64,000 bases of DNA from Bacteroidota bacterium (GCA_021780815.1 JAJXYC010000018.1:1-64000), one strand, 5' to 3'. Counted from the stretch's first letter, positions 9,454 to 19,383 are shown. Numbers and translations are program-made. Notes: generated by a model from the sequence alone, not told the origin.

Positions 9454-10107
9454 ATGCAAAATTTCATCGATGATTTAAAAAATGTTTATTTAAAAGCTGG
9501 TTACATAAGAATATTTGACCCACATGCTTTGAAAATAGGTATTAGGCAAAATGAAAATATTATACAAATTTCATTATCTGATGTAGCTAAAATTACTGGG
9601 CACATTTGTCCTACAGTTGTTTCTTCATTTTATATCGTTAAAGAAGCCCTTAAATCTTTATACAGCGATGAAATTCCCACCCGTGAAAATTTCTTAGTAG
9701 CAGTTCCTAAATATGATGATGCTGCATTAGTTTTTTCAGTTGTTTTAGATGCTTTCCCTCGTGCCGCTGACGACACTACTGGAACTGGAAAAATGTTCTT
9801 AGACAATAATTTAGGTGTTGATGATTCAAAATTAAAATTTATCTTTAAACGCATTGATACTGGAAAAACAATTTCTGTTACTTGGGATAAAAACATTGCA
9901 ATACCGCCAGAAGTTGCAAGTAAAATGGAAGAATACCAAACAAAAGGAATTAGAGAAAGATATAATTTTGTTGACCACCAAAGATGGAACTCTTTTGTTA
10001 ATGCGCAAGTTGAAAAAATAATATTAACTTTGAATCCAAAGATGTTAACAGTGCAAGATGAACCTGATTACACATTCCCAGGAGAAATGAAATATTCGTT
10101 ACTGTAA
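9454..10107 (+). CDS. FmdE-like domain protein
   Basis: 217 aa. A central motif TGHICPTVVSSFYIVKEAL matches the GHxCPg segment of the FmdE/FwdE family (subunit E of formylmethanofuran dehydrogenase and many stand-alone bacterial relatives that bind a metal). The later TGTGKMF and IFKRIDTGKTISVTW correspond to the family's second conserved block, but the cysteine normally found in that block (TGC) is absent, and no C-terminal zinc ribbon is visible. The reaction is not known. AAAGGA lies 11 bp before the ATG. It stands between rarA and gatB without obvious partners, and a possible terminator follows. Confidence 0.6.
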   Translation: MQNFIDDLKNVYLKAGYIRIFDPHALKIGIRQNENIIQISLSDVAKITGHICPTVVSSFYIVKEALKSLYSDEIPTRENFLVAVPKYDDAALVFSVVLDAFPRAADDTTGTGKMFLDNNLGVDDSKLKFIFKRIDTGKTISVTWDKNIAIPPEVASKMEEYQTKGIRERYNFVDHQRWNSFVNAQVEKIILTLNPKMLTVQDEPDYTFPGEMKYSLL

Positions 10108-10183
10108 CTTACCATTTCTACATAGTTCTAGAATATCAAGTAATATATGTAATAAATCTTTCATATTATTTTGTTTTTCTTAA

Positions 10184-10236
10184 TTTTTCCTAAAAATAAT
10201 ATTTTAAAAATATTTGTTTGGGAAAAGTTTTTCTTT
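10184..10236 (+). terminator. Possible terminator after the FmdE-like gene
   Basis: TTTTTCC at 10184-10190 can pair with GGAAAAG at 10221-10227, enclosing an AT-only hairpin (AATATTTT-A-AAAATATT); a pyrimidine/T tract follows at 10228-10239. The stem is weak apart from the two G-C pairs. Confidence 0.35.
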
Positions 10237-10247
10237 TTCTTGACATA

Positions 10248-10269
10248 TTTACATATAATTTACATATAA
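10248..10269 (+). repeat. Perfect 11-bp tandem repeat upstream of gatB
   Basis: TTTACATATAA occurs twice without gap (10248-10258 and 10259-10269), just after a TTGACA at 10240-10245 and 50 bp before the gatB start. A TAATTTTG box (possible -7 element) lies at 10285-10292. The repeat could be an operator overlapping the promoter. The related half-site TTTACATATA appears in the palindrome at 34086. Confidence 0.55.
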
Positions 10270-10319
10270 ATAATTGAGTTTCCTTAATTTTGTAGTATAA
10301 AATAAAGAATAAACAAAAA

Positions 10320-11774
10320 ATGTACAATCAAGATAAATATGAAGCCATAATTGGATTAGAAGTTCACTCGCAATTATTAACGGAATCTAAGGCATTTTGC
10401 ACTTGCTCAACCAAATTTGGAGATACGCCAAACACAAATACTTGTCCAGTTTGTTTAGGGCATCCAGGAGCATTACCGACTTTAAATGAAAAATTAGTAG
10501 AATATGCCATCAAAATGGGATTAGCAACAAATTGCCATATTAGACAATCTTCAATATTTGCCCGAAAAAATTATTTTTATGAAGATTTACCTAAAGGATA
10601 CCAAATTTCTCAATATGATCAGCCAATATGTTATGATGGATTTATAGAAATTGAACTTGATGAATTTTCAACAAAAAAGATTGGTATTACACGTATCCAT
10701 ATGGAAGAAGATACTGGAAAATCAATTCACGATATTGATATTGATACTTTATTAGACTTTAACCGATGTGGAATTCCTTTAATTGAAATTGTAAGTGAAC
10801 CAGATATCCGTTCAGCCGATGAAGCATATAAATATCTTGAACAACTAAGGCAAATATTGCTTTATCTTGGAATTTCTACTGCTAATATGGAAGAAGGTGC
10901 TTTACGTTGCGATGCTAATATTTCTGTTCGATTACGTGGAGAAAAAAATTTTGGGACTAAAACTGAAGTCAAAAATTTAAATAGTTTTCGGAATGTACAA
11001 AAAGCAATTGAATACGAAATTCAAAGGCAAATTGAAGAAATTGAATCAGGGAATATAATTCATCAAGAAACACGTCTTTGGGATGCGGCAAAGCATCAAA
11101 CACGAGTTATGAGAACCAAAGAAATGGCACACGATTATCGTTATTTCCCTGAACCTGATTTAGTCGAAGTATTTGTAGAAGATAAATTTCAAAATGAAAT
11201 TTTAAATACTTTGCCTGAATTACCTTTACAAAAGAAAAAAAGATTTATTAAAGATTACTCAATCAATAATTATGATGCTACAATTTTAGTAAATGATTAT
11301 GATCTAGCCAATTTTTATGAAAATACCATAAAATGCTTCTCTCAACCTGATAAAAACAAGAACAAATTAGTAAGTAATTGGATACAAACAGAAGTTTTAA
11401 GAATTTTATCAGAACAGAACATTTCTATAAATGAATTAAATTTATCTGCTAATAATTTATCTGAATTAATTGAATTGTTAGCTTCGGACAAAATTTCCAG
11501 CAGAATCGCAAAAGACATTTTCCCTGAAATTATATCAACAGGAAAAAACCCAAATGCAATAATTAAAGAAAAGAACTTAGTCCAAGTTTCAGATGATGCT
11601 TTAATCGAAAGCATTGTAAAAAAAATCATTGACGAAAATCCAGATAATGTCCAAAAATACAAAAATGGGAAAAATAATTTATTCGGCTTCTTTGTTGGAC
11701 AAGTAATGAAAGAAACACAAGGAAAAGCAAATCCTAAAATAATTAATAAATTTTTAGAAAAATATTTAAGTTAA
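10320..11774 (+). CDS. gatB: Aspartyl/glutamyl-tRNA amidotransferase subunit B
   Basis: tRNA-binding kinase subunit of GatCAB, which converts Glu-tRNA(Gln) or Asp-tRNA(Asn) to the amidated form. 484 aa. The N-terminal catalytic domain shows IGLEVHSQLLTESKAFCTC and NTCPVCLGHPGALPTLN, whose cysteines bind zinc, plus FFARKNYFYEDLPKGYQIS-type block (here IFARKNYFYEDLPKG) and MEEDTGKS. The C-terminal YqeY-like tail domain ends in GFFVGQVMKETQGKANP. gatC lies far away at 48.2 kb and gatA is not in the window. It is convergent with the next gene, 14 bp apart. Confidence 0.97.
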   Translation: MYNQDKYEAIIGLEVHSQLLTESKAFCTCSTKFGDTPNTNTCPVCLGHPGALPTLNEKLVEYAIKMGLATNCHIRQSSIFARKNYFYEDLPKGYQISQYDQPICYDGFIEIELDEFSTKKIGITRIHMEEDTGKSIHDIDIDTLLDFNRCGIPLIEIVSEPDIRSADEAYKYLEQLRQILLYLGISTANMEEGALRCDANISVRLRGEKNFGTKTEVKNLNSFRNVQKAIEYEIQRQIEEIESGNIIHQETRLWDAAKHQTRVMRTKEMAHDYRYFPEPDLVEVFVEDKFQNEILNTLPELPLQKKKRFIKDYSINNYDATILVNDYDLANFYENTIKCFSQPDKNKNKLVSNWIQTEVLRILSEQNISINELNLSANNLSELIELLASDKISSRIAKDIFPEIISTGKNPNAIIKEKNLVQVSDDALIESIVKKIIDENPDNVQKYKNGKNNLFGFFVGQVMKETQGKANPKIINKFLEKYLS

Positions 11775-11788
11775 TTTATTGGTAAATT

Positions 11789-14140
11789 TTATTTTTCTTT
11801 CCTAAAAGTCACAATTAAAATAATGGCTGAAAGCAATGACAATGAAGAAGCAATTGCTCCAAAGTTAAATTGCTTCGTTGAGTATTTCATAAACACTTGG
11901 TGTTTTCCCACAGGCATTTCTATAGCTCTCAAAGAATGATTGACTAAAATTATTGGAACTTGATTGCCATCAATTGTTGCTTCCCATTCTGGATAGTAAA
12001 TTTCTGAAAATACCATAATCGTTGGCTTCGGAGAATTCACATTAAATTTTTGCTCATTCTCTGTATATTCAATACATTGTACTAAATTCAGAGGCAAGGA
12101 ATCGACAGAATTGTATCTTGAAAGATTAATATCATTTTGATTAACGAGAACTTCCTTCGAAAAATCAGTTGGATTTTGATAAAAATAATCAGCACAGCTG
12201 TCGTCGGGAACATACTTGGCAGACGAAACTAACCAAGCAGGTCCTAACATATTTGTCCTTTGGTAAAATGACACACTACCACGGAGAGAATCTATTTTTA
12301 AATCATATTTTACATTTTGTAATTGCAATGAGTTATCCCAAGGGAAAGGAACTGTTGCTAATTTTAAAACTAACGGATTGTATCCTTCTAACATATAAAG
12401 TTCATCAATCATCCCTTGATTACGTTTAACCGCCATATATGATGGGCTATAAATTCTTGTTTTCACTCTAAAAATATCTTTTGTGGGTTGTGCTTTCAAT
12501 AAATCTTTTAATTGTGGATTAATTATATATTGTGCTTCTATATTATTTTTGCTCTGAGTAAATGATGCTCCTTGTGAATACAAATCAAAAAATAAAAGTA
12601 TGGCAAATAATACCCCTGCAATATGAACATTTAATATTTTTTGGATATACATCCAGCCCAAAAGTATTAAAAATAGAGTAATAATCAAAGGTGTAATTGT
12701 CATTGATGAAGATATACTTGCAAATTCACTGGGAACAGATACAATTGATTGTAAAATGCCAATTTGCGACAAAAAAGCAATAATTAGAACACTGCCAGAA
12801 ATTATAAGGAAGTTTTTAAGGACAATTTTATTCTTAAAATTTTCAGATATAAAATCAAAAGCAAATCCAGCAAACAAACTTAATCCGAATACAGAAAAAG
12901 TAAACATTCTTACAGGATTGCGGAATGTTCCAAAATATGGCAAATAATAAAATAGTTTATGCAATGGGAAATATTTTCCTAAAGCATACAAAAAACCAAA
13001 TATTATAATCGTAATTAAATACCATTTAAAGTTATCTTTTTTAGAAACAAAAATTCCAAGTAACCCAAAAACAAGTGGGAATATACCAAAATACATAGCA
13101 GTTTCCCAATAGAAATAATTTTTTACTGGGGCTTCTTTGCCATCATATTCATCAGTTAAAGAAATTGGATAATTTGTTTGATTATCTGCTTCATAATAAC
13201 CAAAGAGTTTCGGATGAATCAAAGTGAATACTTGTTTAAATTGCAAAGAGTTTTCACTGGATTTTTCATAAGAAGTAACGGAACGAACGGAATATTTGGC
13301 TAATTCATTTGTTGGTAAAAATTGAATCATAAAAATACCAACAGCAAGAATAAAAGTCAAAATTCCAGCGAGTAACGTTTTATTTAAAAATTGATTATTT
13401 AAGTTACGTTTAAAAATAAGAGGGATAATCACCCATAAGAAATAAATCCCAAGGATAAAAGCAAAATAAAAAGTTACTTGCGGATGACCAGAAAGCATAG
13501 TTATGCCAAAAATTAATCCCGCAATAGCACCATTTTTAATGCTATGATTATCTAATGCTTTTTTGAAGAAATAAAAGATCAAAGGAAACCACGCTAAATG
13601 GAAAACTATCATCGGGTGAATTACATGGAGCACAATTGTAAATGCGAAAGAATACGAAATTGCCCCAAGAATTGCTCCCCAAAAACTAATTTTCAGATAA
13701 CGTGCAAAAATATAATAATTTATTTGAGCAATAAAAAAATGCATAATGGCAATAAATTGCACAACCCAAATTGGCAACATACCATTTGAATTCAAAAACA
13801 AGCCCATTATCCTATTAAATGGATAAAAAAAGCCAACTTGAATGTCTGCTAAAAATGGCATACCACTTAAAGTATAAGGATTCCAAAAGGGAATTATTCC
13901 TTTTGCAAATTCCTTAGCTGCTAATGTTTGTGTTGGATAAATATATTCCAAAAAATCTTCCCAAAAATAAGCATTTCCGAAAAGTTGCGGAGCAAAAAAA
14001 ATCATTGTGGTTAAAAGAAATACTGCAATTGCAAGATAAGGAGAACTTGTCCAAGATTTTTGCTCTTCTAATCTTATTCTGGGAGTAGTTTTTTCTGCTT
14101 CTACAACTTTCTTGTGTTGATTTTTTAAATCTTTTGTCAT
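11789..14140 (-). CDS. YfhO-family multi-pass membrane protein
   Basis: About 783 aa from the preferred ATG at 14140 (the frame extends to 14191, but that would overlap the upstream gene). A cytoplasmic lysine-rich N-terminus precedes roughly 11-13 hydrophobic helices spread over residues 35-520, with the luminal loop FWEDFLEYIYPTQTLAAKEF and FWNPYTLSGMPFLADIQ that marks YfhO-like GT-C-fold proteins. A large periplasmic C-terminal domain follows (about 530-755, with YYPEWEATIDG) and a last helix. Family members are thought to act in glycosylation of surface polymers. It follows a methyltransferase gene by 34 bp, so the pair may work on a cell-envelope glycan or lipid. Confidence 0.8.
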   Translation of the reverse strand: MTKDLKNQHKKVVEAEKTTPRIRLEEQKSWTSSPYLAIAVFLLTTMIFFAPQLFGNAYFWEDFLEYIYPTQTLAAKEFAKGIIPFWNPYTLSGMPFLADIQVGFFYPFNRIMGLFLNSNGMLPIWVVQFIAIMHFFIAQINYYIFARYLKISFWGAILGAISYSFAFTIVLHVIHPMIVFHLAWFPLIFYFFKKALDNHSIKNGAIAGLIFGITMLSGHPQVTFYFAFILGIYFLWVIIPLIFKRNLNNQFLNKTLLAGILTFILAVGIFMIQFLPTNELAKYSVRSVTSYEKSSENSLQFKQVFTLIHPKLFGYYEADNQTNYPISLTDEYDGKEAPVKNYFYWETAMYFGIFPLVFGLLGIFVSKKDNFKWYLITIIIFGFLYALGKYFPLHKLFYYLPYFGTFRNPVRMFTFSVFGLSLFAGFAFDFISENFKNKIVLKNFLIISGSVLIIAFLSQIGILQSIVSVPSEFASISSSMTITPLIITLFLILLGWMYIQKILNVHIAGVLFAILLFFDLYSQGASFTQSKNNIEAQYIINPQLKDLLKAQPTKDIFRVKTRIYSPSYMAVKRNQGMIDELYMLEGYNPLVLKLATVPFPWDNSLQLQNVKYDLKIDSLRGSVSFYQRTNMLGPAWLVSSAKYVPDDSCADYFYQNPTDFSKEVLVNQNDINLSRYNSVDSLPLNLVQCIEYTENEQKFNVNSPKPTIMVFSEIYYPEWEATIDGNQVPIILVNHSLRAIEMPVGKHQVFMKYSTKQFNFGAIASSLSLLSAIILIVTFRKEK

Positions 14141-14174
14141 TGTAATCAAAATTATTAAAACAAAATTAACTAAA

Positions 14175-14909
14175 TTACTTTTTCTTTGCAATAACTAAAA
14201 TTGATAAACCAAAAGGAAAAGGAATATTTGGAATAAAGTATTTTTCCAATTCAAATACCTTTTGAAATATGTAATTTATTGGCTTTGGAAGAATCTCAAC
14301 AGCAAATTCTTGATTTTTAAATGGTTTAATATATTTATCTACCAATCTTTTAAGTAACCCTGGTAAGAACAAAAACGTGTTGAAGTAAGTTGAAAATTGG
14401 ACTTCAAATCCAGCATTCTCAATAATTTTCACAATATCTTTTTTTTTATATCTTCGAAAATGTTTGTGGACTTCGTCGTGAATACTCCAAAGAAATTTAT
14501 AAGCAGGCACTGTTGCGAACAATGTCCCATCTTTGGGTAATACGTTGAAAATATCCTTTACAAAATCATTATCATCTTCAATATGCTCTATAACATCTAG
14601 AACTGTAACAATTCTAATGTTTAATTCATCTTTTGGCAAATCTTTCAGCAAAGATAGATAAAGTTTGTTTAAACCTCTTTTTTTACAGTATTCCAAAGCA
14701 AGTGGCGAAGTATCCAATCCGACAACTGAAAAATATTGAGATAAAGCTTTGGCAAAGCCACAAGTACCACAACCAACATCTAAAATTTGCTCTTGCTCAT
14801 TGATTTTCCCATATTTGCGTATTAAATCTACAATAATTTTGTTTCTTGCTTGAAACCACCAATATGTTTCTTCTAATTTATAATTTGTATGGTAAACTAT
14901 TTCTTTCAT
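14175..14909 (-). CDS. Class I SAM-dependent methyltransferase
   Basis: 244 aa. The SAM-binding motif I is ILDVGCGTCGFAKAL (about 41-55), the acidic loop follows in VVGLDTSPLAL, and motif IV is VLDVIEHIEDDNDF, as in UbiE/Coq5-like Methyltransf_11/23 enzymes. The later VPAYKFLWSIHDEVHKHFRRY block is typical of methyltransferases found beside glycosyltransferases in surface-polymer loci. The substrate cannot be told. It is the first gene of a minus-strand pair with the YfhO-like protein. Confidence 0.85.
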   Translation of the reverse strand: MKEIVYHTNYKLEETYWWFQARNKIIVDLIRKYGKINEQEQILDVGCGTCGFAKALSQYFSVVGLDTSPLALEYCKKRGLNKLYLSLLKDLPKDELNIRIVTVLDVIEHIEDDNDFVKDIFNVLPKDGTLFATVPAYKFLWSIHDEVHKHFRRYKKKDIVKIIENAGFEVQFSTYFNTFLFLPGLLKRLVDKYIKPFKNQEFAVEILPKPINYIFQKVFELEKYFIPNIPFPFGLSILVIAKKK

Positions 14910-15063
14910 TTAACTTTTTCAAAGAAATGCAAATTAAAATCTTTTTTCAAATAAATAAACAATTTTTATCCGATTAATTAAAATTTTAAATTTTATAAAA
15001 TAGAATTATATCTTAATTGTCATAATATAAATGTTAAAATAAATATTTGGCAAAGTAAAAAAA

Positions 15064-18000
15064 ATGATTAGTCCAAACGAAGCTTTTGAATATGAATTGT
15101 ATTTTGAATACTTAAAAGATCCTCAAAGTGTTTCTAAAACTTGGAGAGATTACTTCTCACAAAAATATGGTTACAATAATCTTTTAAATCAAGATATAAA
15201 AAAAGGAACTGTGGGAACAGACCAATTTTATCAAGAAACTGCTAAACAACAAGATATAAAGAATAAAGATTTCGCAATAAAATCAGAAATAAATTATAAA
15301 GTTAAAAAATACGAAATTGCTGAACCGCTAACAACAGTTCTTGCACGGGTAGCAGAAAATATGGACGAAAGCGTGTCTGTTCCAACAGCAACTTCATATA
15401 GAACAATTCCTGTTAAAGCACTTGAAGAAAACCGTAGAACAATAAACAACCACCTTGATAGAAATCACAGAAAAAAAGTTTCTTTTACCCATATCATTTC
15501 TTGGGCTATTGTTCGTGCCTTAATTCGTTTCCCAAATATGAACTCTGCTTATGTTGTTATAAATCAAAAGCCACACAGATTAATACGAAAATCTGTTAAT
15601 TATGGTGTTGCTGTTGATATAACCCGCCGTGATGGAACAAGAATTTTACTTGTCCCAAATATAAAAGATGCAGATAAAATTACTTTTGCTCAATTTGTTG
15701 AAGAATACGATATTTTAGTAGAAAAAACAAGGAACAACAAATTAGATGTTGCTGATTTAATGGATACAACCGTTTCCCTCACCAATCCTGGTATGATTGG
15801 AACAACTTATTCAGCACCAAGATTAATGAAAGGACAAGGATTAATTGTAGGTATTGGTGCAATTGAATACCCGCCTGAGCTACAATCACTCAATCCTGCT
15901 GCATTAAGTAATTTAGCAGTATCCAAAGTTGTTACTTTATCAAGTACTTATGACCATAGAATTATTCAAGGAGCGGAATCTGCTGAATTTTTAGCATATT
16001 TACACAAATTAATTACTGGTGGAGATAAATTTTATGAACAAATATTTTACTCAATGGATGTTCCTTATGAGCCTTTCTATTGGTCAATAGACAACTCTAC
16101 ATTTTTCTCAAATAAAGATGACTATCCAGAAAAAACCTCGCATGTAATGCAATTGATTAATGCTTTTAGAGTTCGTGGGCATCTGCTTGCTTCTACTAAC
16201 CCTTTAGGTCGTGCTGTATATTTTTATCCTGAATTAGACCCATCTTATTACGGCTTTACTATTTGGGATTTAGACAGGGTTTTTCACGTCGATGATGTTT
16301 GGGAAAAGAACGAGATGAAACTTCGTGATATTCTTGAATTACTTAAAGATTCCTATTGTAATCAAAGCAGTATCGAGTTTATGCATATCCAAGATTTTGA
16401 ACGGAAAGAATGGATAAAGAAATATTTCGAAAACACTCGTAGTAATTACAATATCCCAAAAGATGAGCAAATTGAACTTTTTAAGAAAATAGCAAAATCC
16501 GAAATATTTGAAAATTTCTTACACACTAAATTTATTGGAACAAAGCGATTTTCATTAGAAGGAGGTGAAACACTTGTTACATTAATAGATAAATTGTTAA
16601 ATAATTCTACCGAAAATGATATTTCGCAAGTTGTATTGGGAATGGCACATCGGGGACGATTAAATGTTGTAGCAAATAATTTAGGAAAAGGATTAATCAA
16701 AATATTTAAAGAATTTGAAGGCGATTTAGAACATGATGCCTATGTTGGGTCAGGTGATGTGAAGTATCATCTTGGTTATTCTGGTAAATTTCAATCTAAA
16801 TCAAATAAAGAACTTGATGTTTTGCTTGCCGCTAATCCAAGTCATTTGGAAATTGTTAATCCTGTTGTTGAAGGAATGGCAAAAGCATTCATAGATAAAT
16901 TTTATAATGGTGATCTCAATAAAGTATTACCAATACTTATCCACGGTGATTCCTCATTTTCAGGGCAAGGTATCGTGATGGAAACCTTGAACTTATCTGA
17001 ATTAGAAGGTTATAGAACTGGTGGAACCATTCATATTGTTGTGAATAATCAAATTGGTTTTACAACCACTTCCGAAGAATCCCGCTCAACATATTATTCA
17101 ACAGATATTGCAAAGATGGTACAAGCACCTATTTTGCATGTCAATGGCAACAACCCCGAAGCTGTTGTTTGGGTGGCTGATTTTGCTTTTAAATATAGAC
17201 AAACTTTCCATAGCGATATTGTTATTGATTTGCTATGTTATAGGAAGTATGGGCATAATGAATCTGATGAACCTACTTACACACAACCTCTTTTATATAA
17301 AAAAATCCGTGCAATGCAACCCATTAGCAGAGTTTATGCTCAACAATTATTGCAAGCAAAAGTTATTACTAATAATGAAATTGAAAATACTTATTCTTCT
17401 ATTTTAAAAGAGATTGAAGATACTTTTGATAATTATAAATCAAATAAACAAGAATCAAACATTCAAATTTTCCCTGTAAAAAAAGAAGTCCTTTTGTCAG
17501 GCAATATTATTTCTTCATCTAACAAAGAGATATTACAAGAAATAACAGATAAAATAACCAAATATCCAAATAGATTTAATATAAATCCAAAGATAAAAAC
17601 TTTATTAGAAAAGCGTAGGCAAATGGTTTTCAACGATAGAACTGCAATAGATTGGTCAATGGCCGAAGCATTAGCTTTCGGAGCAATATTATTAGAAAAT
17701 AAAGATGTGCGATTATCTGGGCAAGATTCCCGACGTGGCACTTTCAGCCAAAGACATTCAGTTCTCATTGATTCCACTAATGAAGATATTTTTATACCTT
17801 TAAATCATATTCGTGAAAATCAAGGGAAATTCAAAGTATTTGATAGTCCTTTATCCGAATATTCTGTATTAGGATTTGAATATGGATACAGTGTAATAGC
17901 GACAAATGGACTAACATTGTGGGAAGCACAATTTGGCGATTTTGCAAATAATGCTGTCCCTATTGTTGACCAATATTTATCTTGTGGCGAATCTAAATGG

Positions 18001-18672
18001 GGACAATTTTCCAATTTAGTTCTGTTGCTTCCTCATAGCTATGATGGACAAGGTCCAGAGCATTCAAGCGCAAGACCTGAAAGGTATTTGCAACTTTGTT
18101 CTGAAGAAAATATGCTCGTCGCAAATCTTTCAACTCCTGCAAATTATTTCCATGCCTTACGCAGACAATTATATTTAAAGAAACAAACCCCTTTAATTAT
18201 TATCACTCCGAAAGGTTTGTTAAGACACCCACTGGCTATATCTAAATTGGAAGATTTTACTGATGAACAATTTAAGCCAATTATCGATGATTTGACTATT
18301 AATGAACCTAATAATATCAAAAAAATCATCTTCCATACAGGCAAAATATATTATGAATTATTAACAGAACGAAATAAAAAGCAAATTATCGACACTGCTT
18401 TAATACGAATTGAGCAACTTTATCCATTAGATAAAGAAGCAATCAGTAAAATTTTAAAGAAATATAGCAATGCTATTGAATTGGTTTGGTTCCAAGAAGA
18501 ACCTAAAAATCAAGGTTATTGGAATTATATTGTACAAGAATTTATTGAAATAACAGGAATAAATAAACAAATTAAGTATTTCGGAAGACCTGCAAGTCCT
18601 GCGACTGCAACTGGTTCTTCAAAAATTCATATAGCAGAACAATCATTTATTTTAGAAAATGTATTTAAATAA
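15064..18672 (+). CDS. kgd: Multifunctional 2-oxoglutarate dehydrogenase/decarboxylase with fused E2-like domain
   Basis: 1202 aa with the order of mycobacterial Kgd/corynebacterial OdhA. A short E1 N-terminal helix (residues 1-40) is followed by an acyltransferase (E2o) catalytic domain at about 80-325, with the active-site histidine in TYDHRIIQGAESAEF near 297 and no lipoyl domain, then a full thiamine-diphosphate E1o (about 355-1200). E1 motifs include MAHRGRLNVVANNLGK, GSGDVKYHLG, HGDSSFSGQG with NNQIGFTT, and GQDSRRGTFSQRH. It would feed 2-oxoglutarate to succinyl-CoA in the TCA cycle, borrowing the lipoyl arm of another E2, or make succinic semialdehyde. No sucB or lpd is adjacent. It starts divergently from the methyltransferase and is followed by ferritin. 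Confidence 0.92.
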   Translation: MISPNEAFEYELYFEYLKDPQSVSKTWRDYFSQKYGYNNLLNQDIKKGTVGTDQFYQETAKQQDIKNKDFAIKSEINYKVKKYEIAEPLTTVLARVAENMDESVSVPTATSYRTIPVKALEENRRTINNHLDRNHRKKVSFTHIISWAIVRALIRFPNMNSAYVVINQKPHRLIRKSVNYGVAVDITRRDGTRILLVPNIKDADKITFAQFVEEYDILVEKTRNNKLDVADLMDTTVSLTNPGMIGTTYSAPRLMKGQGLIVGIGAIEYPPELQSLNPAALSNLAVSKVVTLSSTYDHRIIQGAESAEFLAYLHKLITGGDKFYEQIFYSMDVPYEPFYWSIDNSTFFSNKDDYPEKTSHVMQLINAFRVRGHLLASTNPLGRAVYFYPELDPSYYGFTIWDLDRVFHVDDVWEKNEMKLRDILELLKDSYCNQSSIEFMHIQDFERKEWIKKYFENTRSNYNIPKDEQIELFKKIAKSEIFENFLHTKFIGTKRFSLEGGETLVTLIDKLLNNSTENDISQVVLGMAHRGRLNVVANNLGKGLIKIFKEFEGDLEHDAYVGSGDVKYHLGYSGKFQSKSNKELDVLLAANPSHLEIVNPVVEGMAKAFIDKFYNGDLNKVLPILIHGDSSFSGQGIVMETLNLSELEGYRTGGTIHIVVNNQIGFTTTSEESRSTYYSTDIAKMVQAPILHVNGNNPEAVVWVADFAFKYRQTFHSDIVIDLLCYRKYGHNESDEPTYTQPLLYKKIRAMQPISRVYAQQLLQAKVITNNEIENTYSSILKEIEDTFDNYKSNKQESNIQIFPVKKEVLLSGNIISSSNKEILQEITDKITKYPNRFNINPKIKTLLEKRRQMVFNDRTAIDWSMAEALAFGAILLENKDVRLSGQDSRRGTFSQRHSVLIDSTNEDIFIPLNHIRENQGKFKVFDSPLSEYSVLGFEYGYSVIATNGLTLWEAQFGDFANNAVPIVDQYLSCGESKWGQFSNLVLLLPHSYDGQGPEHSSARPERYLQLCSEENMLVANLSTPANYFHALRRQLYLKKQTPLIIITPKGLLRHPLAISKLEDFTDEQFKPIIDDLTINEPNNIKKIIFHTGKIYYELLTERNKKQIIDTALIRIEQLYPLDKEAISKILKKYSNAIELVWFQEEPKNQGYWNYIVQEFIEITGINKQIKYFGRPASPATATGSSKIHIAEQSFILENVFK

Positions 18673-18741
18673 ACAAATTATAAGAATATTTTAAATAAAA
18701 TTACGTTCATATTTTATGTTTAATTTAATTCGAGGTACAAA

Positions 18742-19266
18742 ATGATAAAGGAAAGTTTGCAAAAAGCCATTAATGAACAAATCGTTCGTGAAATGTATTC
18801 TTCCAATTTATATTTATCTATGGCTGCATATTATGCCGCTACTAACTTAAACGGATTTTCTAATTGGATGAGAGTGCAAGCAGAAGAAGAACTTACTCAC
18901 GCTCTTAAATTCTTTGATTACGTTATTGACCGTGGCGGAAAAGTTGAATTAGGAGCAATTCCAGCTCCCGAAATAAAATGGAATAATTCTATTAAGCCTT
19001 TTGAAGATGCTTATGAACATGAACAAAAAGTAACAGGTTGGATTAACGGGTTACTTGACCTTGCTTATCAAGAAAAAGATTATGCTACAATTAGCTTTTT
19101 AAACTGGTTCATTGATGAACAAGTTGAAGAAGAAAAAAATACAAGTGAAATATTGGATAAATTGCATTTAGCTGGGGAATCAAAAGCGAGCTTGTTTTTA
19201 CTCGACAATGAATTAAAAACCAGGACAGTTTCTCCTGCGGCAACTTCATCTGCCGCTGCTAACTAA
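18742..19266 (+). CDS. ftnA: Non-haem ferritin
   Basis: 174 aa, a four-helix iron-storage protein that oxidises Fe(II) at a di-iron centre. Ligands are visible in NEQIVREMYSSNLYLSMA (helix A glutamate), QAEEELTHALKFFDYV (EExxH), and FIDEQVEEEKN (helix D). GAGG precedes the ATG. The C-terminus has a short alanine/serine tail. It ends at a clear terminator. Confidence 0.95.
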   Translation: MIKESLQKAINEQIVREMYSSNLYLSMAAYYAATNLNGFSNWMRVQAEEELTHALKFFDYVIDRGGKVELGAIPAPEIKWNNSIKPFEDAYEHEQKVTGWINGLLDLAYQEKDYATISFLNWFIDEQVEEEKNTSEILDKLHLAGESKASLFLLDNELKTRTVSPAATSSAAAN

Positions 19267-19343
19267 TTTACAATATTTTTGTAATTAAGTAAAATTTCAT
19301 TAATAACAAAATCTTTAACCTTCCGATAGCTTTTCCTTTTCAA

Positions 19344-19383
19344 ATGGACTTCACCTTGCGAGGTGGCGTCCATCTTTTTTTAT
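19344..19383 (+). terminator. Rho-independent terminator after ferritin
   Basis: ATGGAC (19344-19349) and CACCT pair with AGGTG and GTCCAT (19368-19373), with a 2x2 internal mismatch and a 4-nt loop, followed by CTTTTTTTATT. Confidence 0.8.
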
